A stretch of 64,000 nucleotides of DNA. Source: Lycorma delicatula. Lineage: Eukaryota; Arthropoda; Insecta; Hemiptera; Fulgoridae. Location of the stretch: assembly GCF_047948215.1 (NCBI RefSeq), contig NC_134456.1, positions 58,667,029 through 58,731,028 of the forward strand. The letters are read 5' to 3'. The notes under the pieces were generated by a model. It was not told where the DNA came from, did no database searches, and saw only the letters and a list, made by a program, of their open reading frames with translations. Of this stretch, positions 36,702 through 48,000 are shown piece after piece (position 1 is the stretch's first letter; every line of letters begins with the position of its first letter). The translations under genes and the position numbers were made by a program.

Positions 36702-38969
36702 CCCTTCAACTAAGAAAGGTATTTCACCTCAAACTAGTTTGGTTGACAAGTGTCCCCCACGCGACCTTTTAAGTTATTTTACCGGTAAGTAATTTTTTCT
36801 TTAATAATTTGTTTTATGAGATAGATATTTATCAATTTGTTATTTTTCATCTATTTAGTTTTTTCCTTCCAATAGAAATAATACCTAAACCCTATTTTAT
36901 TTTTATTTTTACATAGATCATGTTACAAACTAACAAAAGAGAAGTTGAGTACTCATCAGATCCCAAAATTTGGCAGCAGTGGCTCAAAGAATTATCTGAT
37001 GAAGAGGAAGAAAGGGATCCCGAAGAATCGGATTCAGGCGAGATAGATCATCTAAGTGAGAGTGATCACAATACGAATTCCGAGCAGTCAGCTGATGAAG
37101 ACGATGATTACGAGGGTGAGTCACAAAATTCATTTTACCTCGGAAAAGATGGGAAAACAAAATGGTTGAAGAGTTTGCCTAAAAAAAAAGTCAAAACCCG
37201 CTCAGAAAATATCATAACGCACCTCCCTGGCCCAAAAGGAACAGCCTCGAAGATAAATTCAGAAGTCAACTTACTTGACCTTTTTTTAGATAGCAATGTT
37301 TATGGTTTGATTGTGAGTTCAACAAATATTTACATAAACAATTTCAAAAGTAGATATTCACGAGATAGAGATGCCAGGACAACAGATGAAGTTGAGCTTC
37401 GAGCTTTATTTGGTCTACTATATTTGATAGGGAGTTACGGGATGTCCAGGACTAATGTTCAAAAATTGTGGGACAATTCCAAGGGATACGGCATGGAGTC
37501 ATGTTATCTTTCAATGAGTAGGCAAATATTTGCTTTTCTACTGAGATGTTTACGATTTGATAATATGCATGATAGAGCTTCACGTAGAGAAATTGATAAA
37601 TTTGCTCCAATCAGAGAGGTGTTTGATAATTTGAAATTGTAAATAATAACTTCCCCAAATTCTTCATTCCCAGTCAATAAATCACCATAGATGAGCAATT
37701 ATTAGCTTTCCGAGGCAGATGCCCATTCAGGCAATACATTCCAAATAAGCCAGCTAAATACGGCATCAAAACATTTGCACTATTAGATGCTAAAATGGCA
37801 TACACGTTCAACTTGGAAACATATGTGGGTGTTCAGCCGGACGGTCCATACCGGTTGAGTAATTCTCCAATGGACGTTGTACTGAGATTGGTGGAACCGG
37901 TAAAAGGATCCCACAGGAATATAACTGGAGACAATTGGTTCAGCAGTATTCCGACGGCCAAAAAATTGTTAGAAACTAAAGGGCTCACATATGTTGGTAC
38001 CCTCCGGAAAAACAAAACTGAAATCCCCAAGGAATTTCAGCCAAACAAACACCGTTCTGCATTCTCGTCAATGTTTGGTTTTCAAGAAGACTGCACACTA
38101 GTTTCTTACTGTCCAAAAAGGAATCGGGCAGTTCTTCTAATCTCAACATTACATCACGACAATTATATCGATGAAGAAACAGGTGAGTTATCTAAGCCTG
38201 AAATCGTAACATTTTATAACCACACTAAAATTGGGATTGATTTACTTGACCAACTAATAGCGAGGTACAATGCGCAAAGAAATACTCGTCGATGGCCAAT
38301 GGTTGTGTTTTTTAATCTCTTAAATATTTCAGCGATCAATGCACTTTGTATTTACAAATCGAATTCAATAAAAGAATATTTTTACAAAATTTGGCATGGG
38401 AAATGGTTAAACCACAAATTCAATATAGGTCTATAATATTGCAACTACCTATTGAATTAAGGCGCCGGGCATGTATTCTTCTTGGTACGTCAATGCAAGA
38501 GCCAGCATCAACAAAAGGAAGAGAAGGTGCTAGAGGACGTTGCCATGACTGTGGGCGACAAAGAGATAAAACCACAAGGAAATGGTGTGATAAATGTGAA
38601 AAGTGGATGTGCAATGATCATTTAAAAAGTGTTTGCCAAAATTGTTTTTAAAATATTTGTATTTTGTATTAAATTCATGATATTCATAACAGTTAATAAT
38701 GTGTTTGCTTTTATAATAGAATCTACTTACGGTAAATTTGTGACTTTTACTTGTACTTAAAAATGCTTTTGTTTGCTTTTACAATATATTTTTCAAGTTA
38801 TTTCATGATTGTTTTTATTTATAAACCCTTTCTAACATTAAACTAAGGCATAAAGATTAATAATTAAGTAATTAAATTATAGGATACCAAAAACAAAATC
38901 ATTCTGTGGGTGACACTGGTCAACCATGCGACCATTCATGTAACTGTTAACCGCGCGACTACTCCAGGG
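36702..38969 (+). mobile_element. piggyBac-family transposon, decayed
   Basis: The right end is clear: reading inward on the minus strand it begins CCCTGGAGTAGTCGCGC and abuts TTAA at 38970-38973, the piggyBac target. The left end is proposed at CCCTTCAACTA (36702), preceded by TTTA, a one-base variant of TTAA. Subterminal similarity supports this: TTTGGTTGACAAGTGTCCCCCAC at the left (36733-36755) matches, inverted, GTGGGTGACACTGGTCAACCA near the right end (about 38907-38927). The 2.27-kb length fits the family. A probable intron in the leader (donor ACCG/GTAAGT about 36783, acceptor TACATAG before 36917) precedes the transposase start. It lies in the receptor intron, opposite in strand to the host gene. 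Confidence 0.75.
36920..38651 (+). pseudogene. piggyBac transposase, three lesions
   Basis: The ATG at 36920 opens a 240-codon frame with an acidic, serine-rich N-terminus (ELSDEEEERDPEESDSGEID), then the first part of the DDE domain (RALFGLLYLIGSYGMSRTNV). It ends at 37640-37642. Coding resumes in another frame from 37681 with ITIDEQLLAFRGRCPFRQYI, preceded by an in-frame stop at 37678-37680. That frame runs to 38436. A second frame change near 38355-38365 leads to the C-terminus, which has a cysteine-rich domain (CHDCGRQRDKTTRKWCDKC, then two more CxxC-type pairs) ending at 38649-38651. All three catalytic aspartate regions survive: DEQL, GDNWFSS and GIDLLDQ. The enzyme would cut and paste at TTAA sites, but this copy cannot be translated whole. 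Confidence 0.9.
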
Positions 38970-38973
38970 TTAA

Positions 38974-39247
38974 TTACGTATTACAATAAAATCAAAACAA
39001 AACAACAGAAAGATGATATGAATTTGTAAAAATTAAAAACAGCTGTAATTAATAAGCCCTTCATAAGAGAACAATGTATTAAGGGAGAAATTATCTGTAA
39101 TTTTTAAACAATGAATTTCTGTAGTGCTTGAAAATTTTTCATTGGCAAAACAAATTGAAATTTACTTTCAACTTGATAGAGACCAACACGTTTCATGAAT
39201 ACAAGACAATTCATAGGTAAAAAACTTACTGGTTAAATGATTCAATA
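38974..39247. other. Spacer between piggyBac and Helitron B
   Basis: AT-rich intronic DNA with no recognised element. Confidence 0.6.
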
Positions 39248-39416
39248 TCTATATATATAAAAATGTTAAGTTCGCTTGTGTACCCTTCAAAAACTCAAAA
39301 TGTTCTGCACCGATTGAGCTCAAATTTTAGCACGATATATAACCCGCATCAAATATTGTTTTCATCTATTTTTAATAAATCTATCTATCTATTTTTAATT
39401 TGTACATTTTTAATTT

Positions 39417-39537
39417 GGAAATGTAAACAAAGAAAAACCAATCAGATCAATGCAAGATGGCCGCTGTCAAACACAACGACCAATCACAAAGAGCCCGTAT
39501 GGCCGTTGCCAATGTAAACAAAATCACAACTGATTAA
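39417..39537. repeat. 121-bp block shared with Helitron A
   Basis: Second copy of the block at 509-629, with one mismatch seen. It sits between the Helitron left end and the helicase, about 260 bases before the coding region, where a promoter could be. Confidence 0.85.
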
Positions 39538-39795
39538 ATAAAAAATTTTTTTGAATTATATTTAACAGCTAAAACATCTGTATTTTATTAAAAAAAAAAA
39601 CAAAAAACACCAAAACAAAAAGAAAAGCCACCAAGAAGGATGACTTACAGTAAATAAATTAAAATACCCAACTTTCTTATAGCCCAGATAGACTTAAGAC
39701 TATGCAAACAAAAAAAGTCAAAATAACCAAACACACAGAAAATAATATCCCTACATAATGACCAAAAAATCCTTTGTTAGGTTAAATATTCACTT

Positions 39796-41381
39796 TTGTC
39801 TGAATTTACAGAAGGCATTTACAATGAAGCATTGATAAATATTGAAGACAAGTGCTTAGCTAATGCAAATAAAGTTCTTAGTCAATTGGGAATGCCAGCA
39901 CCCACCCAAGCTGCGATTGCTTCATTTGATGTGGATTTACGCCGTGAACAGAGTTACAAAATTGGTGATCTTCAGTCATATGTCCAATCAAACATTCCCA
40001 AATTAACGCGTGAACAGAAAAGCATTTATGATCGCATAATGCAAATGATAAATGACGAAGTTGGGGGTACCGTCTTCTTGGATGCGCCAGGAGGAACTGG
40101 GAAAACATTCCTCATTAGATTGATTCCAGCAACGGTTCGATCAAAAAATGACATAGCCTTAGCTCTTGCTTCGTCTGAATAGCTGCGACATTGTTACCAG
40201 GTGGAAGGACTGCGCATTCAGATCTGAAGTTTCCATTAAACATGCAAATCATTGAGACTCCCACGTGCAATATTTCCAAAGCATCCTGTATGGGAAAAGT
40301 ATTACAAAAATGTAAACTCATTGTTTGGGATGAATGCACGGTGGCACATAAAAAATCGCTTAAAGCTCTTGATCAATCGTTACAAGATTTACGTGGAAAT
40401 GTTCAACCATTCGGGTATGCTTTGATATTGCTCGCAGGAGATTTAAGGCAAACATTGCCTGTAATTTCTCGATCGACACCAGCAGACGAATTAAATGCTT
40501 GCCTGAAATATTCAACACTGTGGCGACACGTACGTACATTGCAGTTGACTACGAATATGCGTGTCCAGTTGCAGAATGATCCATCAGCTGAGGTATTCTC
40601 ACGACAGTTACTGGACATTGGAAACGGACAGCTGCCAGTCGATGAGACGTCTAGACGAATATCATTTCCTGATAATTTTTGTAATTTAGTAACATCGAAA
40701 GAAGAACTGATCGAAAAAGTATTTCCTGATATTCAAATTAATCATAGAAATCACGGTTGGCTCAGTAAACGAGCTATCCTTGCCGCAAAGAATAAAGATG
40801 TCTATCAACTTAATAATGTTATTCAATCCAGCATTCAAAGTGAGGAAATTACATATAAGTCGATAGATACCGTTGTGGAAGCAGATGAAGTAGTTAATTA
40901 TCCAACGGAATTTTTAAACTCACTTGATCTACCAGGGATGTCACCACACATATTAAAATTGAAAATAGGTGTGCCAATTATCCTGTTGCGGAATATTAAT
41001 CAGCCAAAACTCTGCAACGGCACGCGACTTGCAGTTAGGAAATTGATGAATAACGTAGTGGAAGCAACGAGTTTAACGGGGCCTTTCAAAGGTGAAGATG
41101 TCCTCATTCCTCGAATACCCATGATCCCGACCGATACACCATTTCAATTTAAAAGATTGCAATTCCCAATTCGATTGGCATTTGCAATCACAATCAATAA
41201 AGCTCAAGGTCAATGTTTAGAATTGTGTGGTTTAGATTTAGATGCGGATTGCTTCACATGGACAACTGTATGTGCGTGTTCCCGAGTCGGCAAACCAGAT
41301 AGACTTTATATCTACGCAGACAGTGGAAAAACAAAAAAAATATTGTATATCCACAAGTATTGCAAAATTAAACTTCTATGA
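39796..41381 (+). pseudogene. Helitron Pif1-family helicase, C-terminal half
   Basis: The readable frame begins about 39781 (there is a stop at 39778-39780 and no ATG nearby) with FTEGIYNEALINIEDKCLAN. Walker A is APGGTGKTF (about 40087-40113). The frame shifts at about 40179, stopping at 40180-40182. The continuing frame runs to 41381 with Walker B WDECTVAHK, motif III AGDLRQTLPV, and motifs near the end TINKAQGQ and ACSRVGKPDRLYIYA. A second frame change in the A-run near 41333 replaces the last dozen residues. The family unwinds DNA during rolling-circle transposition. Only two small lesions are seen in about 1.6 kb, so this piece is much better preserved than most elements here. The N-terminal Rep domain and the first part of the helicase region are missing. 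Confidence 0.88.
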
Positions 41382-41464
41382 AACGTATGCTTTGTTTTGT
41401 TTCTCATTTCTCATCCATGCAACCACATCTGCCACAGCGAAGCGTGGCGGGTACAGCTAGTTAT

Positions 41465-41825
41465 GTATATTAATTGTTTATAAACCACAGTGAGTATTGA
41501 AACCGTTTTCATGAAACATTTTTGATAACAGATTGACTATATTAAACAATGAAAATGAAAAACATTTAAAAAATATATCTATTGTTTTAGCGAAAAACAA
41601 TAATAAAATTCGGTTTCTACAGTGTACCTATAACTTCTGGTGACATTTAACTAGCTGCTAGAGAGTACCAAATGTAGGTTACCTCATGTAACATTAACCC
41701 ATTGTATGACCCCCCTCATAAAGAAACATTTAAAATAAATTTTATGCTTTAATATAGAATTTTGTTTAATGATATTAGAAGAAAATTAATGCAATATGAA
41801 ATCGGATACTACCTTATCCGCATGA
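41465..41825. other. AT-rich intronic DNA
   Basis: No feature recognised. Confidence 0.6.
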
Positions 41826-41829
41826 TTTT

Positions 41830-42660
41830 AGGAGCCTAACTTCCTGACCCAGGAAGGAGATACCCGCCTTGTGATGATCCTGATCGCCACATCACCTGCT
41901 CTGTTCCTAGCCCTGCTGAGCTTTACTGGAGGTCACTTTTAGACCCTCTAAACTTGATAACACAGCACAGTCATCAGTTTGTCTTCTGTCAGGATGCCAC
42001 CGATGCTAATGCCTCGGCAGACATTTCCATCAGTGTGTTTACCCAATCTTCTCTCACCTTCATATGGCCTCTTCCAACCACGACCATCTACCATAACTTA
42101 CAACCCCTTAATTATCAAATTAACTGATCACGGAAGTGGAACCCCTGCACCGCCCTCTAACACCGAAGGTTTCACACAAAAACTCTTCACGTATCTAACT
42201 TCAATTAGACTATGCATTCCAATCATTACTCAATTGAGTCTTTAAACACCAAAAATGCTATCCTCATACCAACAAAACAAGTGTTGATCGCAACAACGAC
42301 AATTTCATCCTACAGTCCAATTTACTACAGTCCTCTTGATTAACTTAAGAATTAAGAAACACATTCGCAAATTTAATGAGATTCTAATGAAAACATAATC
42401 TATCTCTTTTCGCTCTGGTCCACTTTTGGGAGTGAGGTCAATGCCTACACCCTCCCACACCGCCGCTCCCTCACAGAGTTCTCCAAACATCCATCTAATC
42501 CCTACAACGAATATCTAAGGTAATCAAGGTTCAATGCACAATCGCCTATCTTGGCAAAGTAAGCACCCAGGCGGGCCTGTAACCATCTGAATTGCTATTC
42601 TATCTATAACAGCATCAGACCGCCTAAGCCATCCTCCACAAGGCTAAGAACCTAAGGGGC
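41830..42660. other. C-rich compositional island of unknown origin
   Basis: About 830 bases with many CC-rich tracts (for example ACCCTCCCACACCGCCGCTC near 42448) stand out in AT-rich intron. Short open frames occur on both strands (41979-42245 plus, 42305-42490 minus), but neither resembles a known protein. The strand asymmetry (C-rich on plus) and sharp edges suggest an inserted element, perhaps an untranslated or decayed part of a retrotransposon. I could not identify termini. Confidence 0.4.
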
Positions 42661-42664
42661 TTAA

Positions 42665-44545
42665 TAGTTAATACCATTAAGATTCTATTCATAGAAATAC
42701 TTTACTGATTTGATGTTTAATGGTTAAGCCGGTATAGAGATATAAAGCTAAATCTAACTGATAGTTATCTTGGAAGGCTGTATGCCTTTATTGGAATGTC
42801 ACAAAATTGTCAGACTGGAAAGTTTTTGTGAACCTCTTTAACATTTCAGCTGTTTATCAAGTGATTTGAAGAAATGAGGTGTCATTTGTCATTTTTCACA
42901 TTTTTGGGTACATGAACACCAAATTTTATTAAAATATCTCAATATTAAGTTATAAATTTTTATTGAAAAAACCAAAAATGGGGGACAGTCAGAAAATAAT
43001 AAGTGAGATTGGTTCTTTTCCGACAAAGGACCTATTTATTTCGATATTCCGAATTAGTACCTAGGATTTGGTCAACATTTTCCGGGACGCTATATAACTT
43101 TTAACAGAGAAAAATTATGTGTACTCACTCAAAACTTTGGAATTTTAAATACCTTTTGTATGACGTAACAACTTGAAAAAAAAATAAAACAAAGAAATGA
43201 AAAAGTTAATTATACCATGAATATTATATAAAGGTAAAAAGTAATAAATGGCGAAAGATAGTCGTCCATTTATAAATTTTTTCCAAAATTTCATACCATC
43301 AATACCAAATAAAAAAAGGTTTTTAAGCCGCTTTCAATAAAAATTATGTTGAGTCATTCCGGAAATATTAATCCTATAATAGACCCTAACGTAGATACGT
43401 ACTCACGGATGTACATCTTCCGGAAATTTTTGTAATTTTTTTGTGTTTTTTTGGACTAATGGGGTCTTGAAACATCAACATCTGCAAAAACCTCGAGACC
43501 CAAAATTTTGGCTGAACACTACATTTTCCCTTTATAGTATGCTACTTCAGGAGTAATAGCGCTATAGCCGAGAAAGCTAAAATTTGAAGGGTTTTAACTC
43601 GCAAGAATAAGTAATTTATGCGAAGTAGTTGTGTTTTTATTTTGTATTTTTTAAATAAAAATTATTTAATCCCTTTTTTTAAAATTCAGCAGATTTATTA
43701 TGCGAAAATTTCTACAAGATTCTACTTTGTATTAATCACTAAATTTTCAAAAGTAGTAAATAAAGTATTACTACTAGCAAGAATTGTTATCTATAAGAAA
43801 ATAAATAAATAAATTACATATGAATATATACATATAAATATATATATTTATTTATTTATATTTTATTAATTGTTTACGCTAATATTAACATTTTTCAAAA
43901 ATATTTTATTTAAAAAAATAATCCTTGAAACTACTTCTAACATTAAAATAAATAATAATATAGGATTGCTCTTCGTTTCATTTAGTGCAAACATAAAATA
44001 TTGTTTTACAATATACGGTCTATTCTATTCTAGGCTTAACTTGCTACATTGTGTGAGTTTTCCCACAAAGGTTCACTCTCGTAAAAAATAAAACATTGAT
44101 GTTTTTTGTTAGCATTAAAGCTGTACACTCTTCATAGCGAAACTGCTGGTGTTAAAGTAGGACAGTTCCTTTGATTTTTATGTAACAACAATTTTTAAGA
44201 GTAGAATTTTAGACTAAAAATTAAATAAAATAATATCGTGATTGCTGATGAAGTTCCTCAAGTAGTTCGATGGCCAACATCAATTGTAATAATGAGAACT
44301 ACTTTGACTTATTAAGTGGTGTAGGTTGTATAATTAAACAGCTTAAACTGTTCTGGAAATCACAAATTTTTGGAACATGTTTATCAAGAACAAGAGTTGT
44401 TTTTTTTTAGAGTCCTATCTCTAAATGAAGGGAGAGGTAGCTCTCCATACCACATAAATAGTTTTAGTTAATCTAATACCTAGCTCTAAATATATTCAAA
44501 TTCACGGAAAAAAGTGAGGGGGTTTATTTTTAAAAAATATAAATC
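42665..44545. other. Intronic DNA with possible DNA-transposon scraps
   Basis: About 42.9-43.6 kb is more complex than its flanks and contains repeated GG/CC-rich words such as ATGTACATCTTCCGGAAATT and ATGGGGTCTTGAAACATCAA, in the style of long non-autonomous insect transposons. I saw no terminal repeats. The rest, 43.6-44.5 kb, is AT-rich with short low-complexity open frames only. Confidence 0.35.
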
Positions 44546-44850
44546 TTTGACATCAGTAGTGTAGAAATGGCCGTCGAAGAGTAATATTGACCTTTGACCC
44601 CTTACGTCACCATGGTCTTCCCTCTACGAACCAGTAGGATTGCAGAATTTTGGTCACGCAACGCTGGCCCTTCACCATCACCATCTTCGATACCGATGAT
44701 TAGTATCAGACCGATCTAGCGAAGATGATACTGTACGCAGTTATTAATAAGAGATGTAAATATGTAGTAACAGTAATAAATTGTTTTACCAAGTTCGCAT
44801 TAGCGAAACCACTATAAAATAAAACCACCGAAGAAGTTGTCAAAGTCCTT

Positions 44851-45047
44851 GATGGATGCCTTTTCACATAAATCCTGGATGGTAATATCAGTGTTAAAGA
44901 ACGTCGCATCTGTAACTTAAGAAGTGCTAAAGACGACAAAGATGCTGTTAATTTGAACAATTGTTAGAAGCTTATCGGTAAACAAAGAGAGAAGGATATT
45001 GAAAAATATATGAAAGAAAAAGTCGTTCTTAGTCTTGAACGTGACAC
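44851..45047 (+). repeat. Fibre-like segment, copy 1
   Basis: About 197 bases similar to 45953-46150. It encodes, with stops, a segment including SVKERRICNLRSAKDDKDAV and then a lysine/glutamate-rich helix. The RRI.N....D..DA pattern recalls phage-like tail or fibre trimerisation segments. The function is not known here. Confidence 0.55.
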
Positions 45048-45439
45048 AAATTCTCAGCAACTCACGTACTATTTTTAAAATTATAAATTGATGTATGTTG
45101 GCGATGGTCATGGCATGCATGAAGCGGTGAATAAAGGACAAGTATTTAATTACAAAAAAACGTTTAAAAATTACAATGGGTGAAAAAATAATTTTTCATG
45201 TCTATTAAGTAGAAAAAAATATTGCACCAATAAAATTAATGAATTAATCGTATTATTACCATTGTCGGTTCTGAACTGGATGGAGATCGATGTATAAAAT
45301 GATATGCATGTACCGAGAAAGTAAGAGTTCAAAGATAAAAAGCGGTCAGTTAACTTTTCTCACAAACAACATTGCGAGTAATTTAGCTATGAGAGCAGTA
45401 GAAGTAGTAATAAACAAAGTTATCGATTTATTTCCAGTA

Positions 45440-45760
45440 TAATTACAAATACCGAGGTATCATACTTTGGTCCAGGAACCAAACTTCAAGACAGGTTAAT
45501 AAGACGTAACGGGGAATAAATCCGCTGGACGCCGCTTGTACGATATTCCATATTCAAAGTATTCAGATAAGAATAACAGACCTGAAACCGGCAGATTATT
45601 ATTAGAAAAAGCTTGGGAAAGAGTAAAGTTAACCGACACTACTACTGGTGGAAAAGCTTGGGCGGTAACTAATATCATGAAAGCAAAGAGGAAATTTGGT
45701 GGAAGAATTCATTCTCGTAAACGTAGTAAAATTGTCTACTTATAACCCTACCCAACATGT
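45440..45760 (+). pseudogene. Phospholipase A2-like domain, broken
   Basis: The calcium-loop motif GPGT is readable in one frame near 45472 (FGPGTKLQDRL), the region before it is in a second frame, and the helix after it in a third. The last is open from 45536 and reads YDIPYSKYSDKNNRPETGRL then EKAWERVK and a basic C-terminus. The position where such enzymes carry the catalytic His-Asp pair reads Tyr-Asp, so the histidine is lost as well as the frame. Such domains occur in parvovirus-type and Polinton-type capsid-associated proteins, where they act on host membranes. This copy is dead. The stop is at 45743-45745. Confidence 0.65.
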
Positions 45761-45952
45761 CGTACTGGTTATGAACTTATAAAAAGAAAAATTTCAAACG
45801 AGGCCGACATCAAAGTCGGCGATGAAGATGTCACTATTAGAATATCTCCCCCGAAGACCTCTAACGGATTTAAATTTGTAGAAATTTGGCTTAAGTCTGG
45901 CATCGATGATTTTAGACAATGAACAAGAATGTGTCACATACGCTTTGTCAAA

Positions 45953-46150
45953 GATGGATGCCGTTTGACAAAAATCCTGGAGAGTGATATCGGTGTTAAA
46001 GAGCGTCGCATTTCTAACTTAAGAAGTGTTAAAGATGACGAAGATGCAGCTAATTTGAACGACTCTTAAAAACTTATCGATAAACAAAGAGAGAAGGATA
46101 TTTAAAAATATATGAAAGAAGAAATCGTACTTCATCTTGATAGAGAGTCA
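45953..46150 (+). repeat. Fibre-like segment, copy 2
   Basis: Diverged direct repeat of 44851-45047 at an offset of about 1.1 kb. It reads GVKERRISNLRSVKDDEDAA, with stops. The phospholipase-like domain lies between the two copies. The repeat suggests either two paralogous genes in the original element or a tandem duplication before decay. Confidence 0.6.
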
Positions 46151-46334
46151 TCGACAACGTATTGAGTGTGTTATTGTAAAAACCGGAATAAGATCGATTG
46201 ATTACTTTGACGGTATCAGAAACTTGAGACTTCCGTCAGAGCTGATCAGATATTTTAATATTTTCAACGAAACACTATATCTTGTATAACTACGAACGCT
46301 AACAAAAATTAGATTCATTTAGCTGCGGACAATT

Positions 46335-47130
46335 TTGCTCTCTTCTTTTTCTCTCGAAAAAATAACGTTTTCTCTATCGGGAAGGACTTCGTCCTTTAGT
46401 ATCGACTTTTTTCCTCTCATCGAACTCCAAGATGACGAAAGGGAAATAGATCGGATAGATTTCATTACCTATAATAATGTACCTAATGTCGAGAAAGTCA
46501 AAAACAATATATTTTATTATAATGTTGACAAGAGTATTAAATTACCCGAAGGCATGTAAAAAATCGAAGACATAGACAACATATGACATTGAAACATGAA
46601 ATGACCAAGCAAATGTGCGTCGAAAATGGTGTAAAGAATCAGATATAAATAAATCAGATATAAATCCAAAGTAATGAAAAAAAAGAATACAAATATAAAA
46701 AGCTGTAATCGGCGTATAATGAAACGATTAAAATGTGTTAAGAACCACCTGTATTACGTATTTTTTATGATAAGAAAACTATGTTCTTTAAAAGTCGATT
46801 TTACTCGACCGAACACAATCCTATCGATATTAGGCTTTGATTTACATCCGTATAAATGGCACACGTTCGCCGAACCGATTTCTATTAGCACTGTGAATGT
46901 CTCACGTGCAACTTATTACATAGTTAGAGGTTCGGTTTCGAACAGAGAAGAAGGAGACGTATTCACGAATTTTTCCTACGGTTGAACGAGGTTATAAAAT
47001 TCTACATAACGTAATTTATGTTAGTGTAAAAACGAGGTTACACAACATCACAATATAATTTAAAATCACAACGGAGAGATACTCAATTTTAAAGTGGAAA
47101 TAATTATTCTACGTCTTCATTTCAAAAAAC
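46335..47130 (+). pseudogene. Small capsid-like (penton-like?) protein relic
   Basis: Three successive readable pieces lie in different frames: an N-terminal piece up to 46559 (DFITYNNVPNVEKVKNN), a central piece up to 46985 (KVDFTRPNTILSILGFDLHP) and a C-terminal piece ending at about 47130 (ILRLHFKKRK after a GYKI-containing strand region). The alternating strand-like pattern and neighbours suggest a single jelly-roll minor capsid protein of a Polinton or adintovirus-type element. I recognise the family as a recurrent one in invertebrate genomes, but its name is inferred. Several stops and at least two frameshifts are present. Confidence 0.5.
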
Positions 47131-47162
47131 GAAAATAAAATTTTAAAATAGGATTAGTTTTT

Positions 47163-48000
47163 ATCGAACAAGATGGATTAAGAGGATTAAGTGACAGGAA
47201 TATAAAAGGAGAGTTACAGTGTCCCCCTAACAGCAGTCGACGAGTAACTGTAAGGTGAGTAACACCTGGCAACAAACGTTTTCTAAATTCGTTGGGATTT
47301 ACAGTTTTAAAATAAGTTTCATACTTAATTTGAACACAAATAACTCCATACTGGATGATTCAATCACCAGTTACGATTCCCATACTCACGCGCTACGCCT
47401 CTTCATCACTAAACAACTACGATGAAATAAGAACACTACGATAAGAATACAATACGATGAATAAGAATTGTTCATCAACAAGAAATCTACACATATCCGA
47501 CGGAAAATTACTCACTATTGTTGGGTAAAGATAACGCAGTAGATTCTGTTTAGAAGCGGTCAGTAATTGTATTTCTTTTCTATTCGATGAAATACAGTAT
47601 GGAATATCAGGCCTAGAAGCGGACAGCCTACGAAATTCGGGTGTAACCAGTACAATGAAATATATGCTTACTGTAAGATAAAGTGACAAAACTTGTATCC
47701 AGTCCATCGGGCGGGCATCAGAACTATGAAACATAGCTTGATACATGGAAAATCTACTATTCATATGCCCTTGAATATTAATGGGACTCGCAGAAGATTA
47801 TAACAGAAACTTATTGAGCGTAAAACAAGAACTATAGTTTACAGGTCCTGTTCGGAGAGTAACTTTGTTTACTTAGTAGTCAATGAAACCAATTATAATT
47901 TGACACTCTCTACAGCCGTATGGAAAATCCCTTACGTACAAGTAAGATTTGAGAAGATGAAGCTGAGTGACGCCATTAGAAGGTGAAGATGAACGGGAGA
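47163..48000 (+). pseudogene. Larger capsid-like (hexon-like?) protein relic
   Basis: Readable pieces in order are NKRFLNSLGFTV (about 47271), AVSNCISFLFDEIQYGISGL (about 47555) followed by NSGVTSTMKYM, then MGLAEDYNRNLLSVKQEL (about 47782) and AVWKIPYVQVRFEKMK (about 47915). The order and spacing match, from memory, a protein family that sits beside the preceding one in virus-like insertions and may be the major capsid protein. It is split by stops and frame changes and lacks the C-terminal part. A long open frame on the opposite strand (47764-47417) is a shadow. Confidence 0.5.

Larger units (their letters stand above)
39248..41460 (+). mobile_element. Helitron B, both termini identified
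   Basis: The left end is TCTATATATATAAAAATG after A at 39247. The right end is CTAG at 41457-41460 followed by T at 41461, so the insertion is between A and T as is standard for Helitrons. Eight bases before CTAG lies a strong hairpin, GCCACAGC-GAA-GCGTGGC (41431-41448). The 2.2-kb body encodes only a Pif1-type helicase remnant. The replication-initiator (Rep, HUH) domain of a complete Helitron is absent, so the element is an internally deleted derivative. It lies in the receptor intron. Confidence 0.85.

Noticed and set aside
47417..47764. A 115-codon minus-strand open frame.
   Set aside because: It overlaps the plus-strand capsid-like relic, which carries recognisable motifs. The minus frame does not.
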